This document shows positions 60,682 through 64,000 of a stretch of DNA of 64,000 bases, in pieces. The notes beneath the pieces are model-generated. The model ran no database searches. It was not told the DNA's origin and saw only the letters and a program-made list of their open reading frames with translations. The stretch is from NCBI RefSeq assembly GCF_000756375.1, contig NZ_JNFD01000001.1, positions 1 to 64,000 of the forward strand, given 5' to 3'. A program made the position numbers and the translations under genes. The DNA is from Sphingopyxis sp. LC81 (lineage in GTDB: Bacteria; Pseudomonadota; Alphaproteobacteria; Sphingomonadales; Sphingomonadaceae). Each line of letters opens with the position of its first letter. Within the stretch, counting starts at the first letter, position 1.

Positions 60682-62364
60682 TTACTTTGCGGGACGCGAC
60701 TTGTCGCGGGCGGCGCGGAATTCATCGCCTTCCACCCAGTTCGGCCACGCGTGGGTCATCGCCAGCATGCGGCCCGCGGCGTAATAGAGGCGGAGGTCGG
60801 CGAGCATGCCGTCCCAGTTGGTGATGGCCTCATATTCGTCGCCGGGTGCGTGGTAGCGGTTCTTGGTATAGTCCGCGCGCGCCGCCTTGCCGGCTTCGGT
60901 GCCGCCTTCGACCAGATCCTCGCCGCTGCCGAAGTTGAACATCGGCACGCCGAGCTTGGCGAAGCTGAAATGGTCGGAGCGGTAGTAGAAGCCCTTTTCG
61001 GGGGTCGGTTCATCGACCACGGTGCGCTTTTCTGCGGTCGCGATCTTGGCGAGATAAGTGTCGAGTTCGGATTTGCCGCGACCGACGACGACGATGTCCT
61101 TCGCGGGGCCGATCGGGTTGAGCGAGTCCATGTTCACGCCGCCAACGGTCTGTGCGAGCGGGAAGACGGGATTTTCGGCGTAGAACTTCGACCCGAGCAG
61201 CCCCGATTCCTCGGCGGTGACCGCGAGGAACACGACGCTGCGGTCGGGCGCGCCCGCCTTGTGGAATGCCTGTGCCAGCGCCACGAGACCGGCGATGCCG
61301 CTCGCATTGTCGACCGCGCCGTTGCAAATGTCGTCGCCGGCAACGGGCGTGCAGCGGCCGAGGTGGTCCCAGTGGCCAGTGTAGAGCACATATTCGTCGG
61401 GGCGCTTCGTACCCGGCAGCACGCCGATGACGTTGCGCGACATCTTCTTTGCGATCTGGTTGTCGAAAGCGAACGACGCCTTCACGCCGGCCAGCGCCAC
61501 GGGCTTGAAGCCCTTCTTGCCCGCGTCGGCACGCAGCTTGTCGAAATCCTGTCCGGCGCTCGCGAAGAGTTCCTTTGCCTTCGGAAGCTGGATCCAGCCG
61601 TTCGCGGCGGTCTGGTCGGCTCCGCCATTCTTGCTCTCGGCGAGGTAATTGGTGCCGGTGTTGCTCGATTCGACGACATTCCAGCCATAAGCGGCGGGTT
61701 CGGTGTCGTGGACGATCAGCACCGCGGCGGCGCCCTGACGCGCGGCTTCCTCATATTTGTACGACCAGCGGCCATAATAGGTCATCGCGCGGCCGTTGAA
61801 TTCGCCCTTGGCTTCCTTGGTCTGCCAGTCGGGATCGTTGACGAGGACGACGACGGTCTTCCCCTTCACGTCGAGCCCGGCATAGTCGTTCCAGCCCTTT
61901 TCGGGGGCGTTAATGCCGTAACCGACGAACACGACGTCGCTGTCCTTGACCGCGGTCTTGGGCTGGACGCGATAGCTGAACGCGACATAATCCTTCGCAT
62001 ATTGCGCGGTGACCGGCGTCTTGCCGCCGGTGAAGGTGAGCGGCGTCGCATTCTTCGCGGTGATTTCGACCAGCGGCACGTCCTGCGTCCACTTGCCGTT
62101 GTTGCCGGGCTTCAGCCCCGCTTCCTCATATTTCTTGATGATATAGGCGACGGTCTTTTCCTCGCCCGGGGTGCCGGGGGCGCGGCCTTCATAGGCATCC
62201 GACGACAATTCCTTCGTCACCTCCTGCAAGGTCGTGAGCGACAGTTCGGGGATCTGGACGTCGGGAATGGCGGTGGCCGACGTCGCGGCCTTGTCGGAGC
62301 TGTTGCACGCGGCAACGGTCAGGAGAACCGCAACGGCTGCGGTCGTTCGGGGGAAACGAAGCAT
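60682..62364 (-). CDS. M28 family zinc aminopeptidase, lipoprotein
   Basis: 560 aa from the ATG at 62364, with GAGGA 6 nt upstream. The signal ends in lipobox LLTVAAC (Cys at residue 20), so it is probably an envelope lipoprotein. A PA-like insert is around 140-300. The M28 zinc site shows as VLYTGHWDHLGRC (His and Asp), DDICNGAVDNASGIAGLVAL (Asp), VVFLAVTAEESGLLGSKFYA (Glu pair) and the later YYRSDHFSFAKLGVPMFNF (His). It removes N-terminal residues from peptides. It heads the leftward unit with aguA, aguB and the heme-binding protein. Confidence 0.93.
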   Translation of the reverse strand: MLRFPRTTAAVAVLLTVAACNSSDKAATSATAIPDVQIPELSLTTLQEVTKELSSDAYEGRAPGTPGEEKTVAYIIKKYEEAGLKPGNNGKWTQDVPLVEITAKNATPLTFTGGKTPVTAQYAKDYVAFSYRVQPKTAVKDSDVVFVGYGINAPEKGWNDYAGLDVKGKTVVVLVNDPDWQTKEAKGEFNGRAMTYYGRWSYKYEEAARQGAAAVLIVHDTEPAAYGWNVVESSNTGTNYLAESKNGGADQTAANGWIQLPKAKELFASAGQDFDKLRADAGKKGFKPVALAGVKASFAFDNQIAKKMSRNVIGVLPGTKRPDEYVLYTGHWDHLGRCTPVAGDDICNGAVDNASGIAGLVALAQAFHKAGAPDRSVVFLAVTAEESGLLGSKFYAENPVFPLAQTVGGVNMDSLNPIGPAKDIVVVGRGKSELDTYLAKIATAEKRTVVDEPTPEKGFYYRSDHFSFAKLGVPMFNFGSGEDLVEGGTEAGKAARADYTKNRYHAPGDEYEAITNWDGMLADLRLYYAAGRMLAMTHAWPNWVEGDEFRAARDKSRPAK

Positions 62365-62551
62365 GGAAATTCCTCGGAAAGTTTCATTTGCGACGAGCGG
62401 GCTTGTGCCAGCCGGGGCGCTCCGATGCAAGGCGGGTGGTCGTGGCGGATTTTTTGGCCGAAGCTGCCAGCAAGGTACCAAAGTCACTTGAAAAATTGGC
62501 CGCGGTCTTCACCGTGGACCGCCTGAAAAGGGCAACGGGAGGGGCTTTTGT

Positions 62552-64000
62552 TGAAACTTGATATGATGAGGCGCGGTGCGCTTCCGCTTTGTGCACTGGT
62601 CGCGGCTGTGCCTGCGCTTTCGGGCGCCGTTGCGCAGGGGGCCGTGGACAATGCGGCGCGTTTCGGTGCGCTCGAATCGATCCGGGATGTCAGCCTGTCG
62701 CCCGATGGCACGCGGATCGCTTTCATCGAAAATGGCGAAAAGTTGATGCGCCGCCTGTTTGTCGTCGATGCGACCGAAGGGGCGACCCCCAAACAGATCT
62801 TGTCGAGCAGTGGCGAAGATGGGTTTCTGAGCTGGTGCGGCTGGGTGACGAACGCGCGGCTCGCGTGTCAGACATACCAACGTGACAAGCTGGCGGGTGA
62901 GATTGTCGCCGCCAGCAACCTCATTGCGATCGATGCGGCGGGCGGGAATCTCAAATCCCTCAGCAACCGGCGCAGCGCGCGATCGCTCTATGCGGATTTT
63001 CGCGGCGGCAGTGTTCTGGACTGGTCGGCGTCGGAAAACGGGTCGCTGCTGATGACGCGAACCTATGTTCCCGAAAACAATACCGGCACATTCATCGCCG
63101 GCCGGAGCGAGGGATTGGGCGTCGATCGCGTTGATGCCGCGAACGGAACAAGCAAACGCGTCGAAGCGCCGAACCGCGACGCGATCTATTATCTGTCGGA
63201 TGGCCACGGGCAGGTCCGCGTGATGGCGACGCAGGGCTATTCGCAAAATAGCGGCCAAATGGACCCGGCCATTCGCTTCCTCTACCGAGGAAAGGGCGAC
63301 AGCGTCTGGAAGCCTCTGTCCATTTATGACATTGCGAGCGAGCAAGGCTTTAACCCGTTGGCGATCGATCCCGCCACCGACCGCGTCTACGGGCTGCAAT
63401 CGGTCGAAGGGCGCAAGGCCGTTGTCGCCATGGCGCTGGACGGCAGCGGCGCCGTCACGACCGTTTTCAAACATCCCGAAGTCGATATCGACAATATCGT
63501 TCGTGTCGGTCGCAACGGCCGTATCGTCGGGGTTTCCTATGCCACCGACCGTCGTGTTTCGGTGCTCACGGATCCGGCGCTCGCCAAAATGACGGCGGCG
63601 CTTTCAAAGGTGCTGGGTGGCAAGCAGATCATGATCGCCGATGCATCGGCCGACGAAAGCCGCTATCTGATCCGGACCAGTTCGGACGTCGACCCCGGCC
63701 AATATTTCCTGTTCGATCCGAAGGCGAAGGAACTGCGCCCGTTGCTGGGCGAGCGTGACGCGCTGGCCGAAATGACGCTGTCGCCCGTTCGTCCGGTCAC
63801 CTATTCCGCCGCCGACGGGGCTATGGTGCCCGCCTATCTGACCCTTCCGCCGGGACGCAATGACGCCAAGGGATTGCCCGCCATCGTGATGCCGCACGGC
63901 GGCCCGTCGGCGCGCGACGAGTGGGGTTTCGACTGGATGGCACAATATTTCGCGCAGGCGGGCTTTGCGGTGCTCCAGCCCAATTTCCGCGGATCGTCGG
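62552..64000 (+). CDS. S9 family peptidase (acylaminoacyl-peptidase/DPP type), cut by right edge
   Basis: At least 479 codons, open to the window edge. I place the start at a TTG (62552) because GGGAGGGG ends 6 nt before it; the ATG at 62564 is the alternative. A signal peptide (ends LSGAVAQ) is followed by beta-propeller repeats (VSLSPDGTRIAFIENGEKL, IVGVSYATDRRVS). The start of the hydrolase domain reads VPAYLTLPPGRND, IVMPHGGPSARDEWGFDWMA and AVLQPNFRGSS. The catalytic Ser, Asp and His lie beyond the edge. It is probably a periplasmic peptidase, divergent from the M28 peptidase. Confidence 0.93.

Noticed and set aside
60316..62526. 736-aa plus-strand open frame
   Set aside because: It is antisense to aguA and the M28 peptidase, whose catalytic motifs are intact on the minus strand.

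Overview
The window is GC-rich, densely packed chromosomal DNA from an alphaproteobacterium, most likely a sphingomonad (Sphingopyxis/Sphingomonas-like). The clues are two large TonB-dependent receptors, a tryptophan-halogenase/SapC/JmjC carbohydrate-type locus under a LacI regulator, the order of the cytochrome c oxidase operon followed by thrC, and many start/stop overlaps of 4-8 nt. This placement is by gene content and order only. No tRNA, rRNA, CRISPR array, insertion sequence or phage gene was seen.

Layout. 1-4.3 kb: mixed genes (cut-off C-terminus at the left edge, SMI1/KNR4 protein, RcnB-like repeat protein, a class II aldolase with an orphan [2Fe-2S] subunit, rpsU). 4.4-8.8 kb: FKBP isomerase, then a leftward housekeeping operon pyrE-pdxJ-acpS-lepB-AI-2E-type exporter. 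9-17.8 kb: rightward aa3-type cytochrome oxidase operon ctaC-ctaD-ctaB-(49-aa protein)-ctaG-ctaE-DUF983-SURF1, running into thrC and a methyltransferase. 17.8-32.1 kb: a glycan-uptake locus with TonB receptor, flavin halogenase, SapC, JmjC-type cupin, second halogenase, LacI regulator, MFS transporter, family 3 beta-glucosidase and FHS sugar transporter. Near-identical LacI-type operators lie before the receptor and before the glucosidase, 10 kb apart, which ties the locus into one regulon. 32-38 kb: diguanylate cyclase, RimK-like ATP-grasp ligase with a membrane tail, TauE/SafE permease, S9 oligopeptidase. 38-44.3 kb: second TonB receptor, a histone-deacetylase-like/PaiB/esterase operon, AraC and Lrp regulators.

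44.4-52 kb is an eight-gene, mostly translationally coupled operon: phhA-kynA-kynB-kynU-nitrilase-gentisate-type dioxygenase-FAH-fold hydrolase-maleate isomerase. It joins phenylalanine/tryptophan breakdown to a gentisate-like ring-cleavage route ending in maleate and fumarate, with one hydroxylation step missing. 52-56.8 kb is a leftward sulfonate/taurine uptake operon (tauD, binding protein, permease, ATPase, plus a dicarboxylate-type symporter). It is preceded by a 0.7-kb leader with several stem-loops. 57.5-64 kb holds a tandem PilZ protein, a heme-binding beta-barrel protein, agmatine-to-putrescine genes (aguB, aguA), an M28 peptidase and the start of an S9 peptidase cut by the right edge.

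Function calls rest on family motifs read from the translated sequence; no database search was run. Start codons were chosen from Shine-Dalgarno spacing and overlaps, and alternatives are given where unclear.
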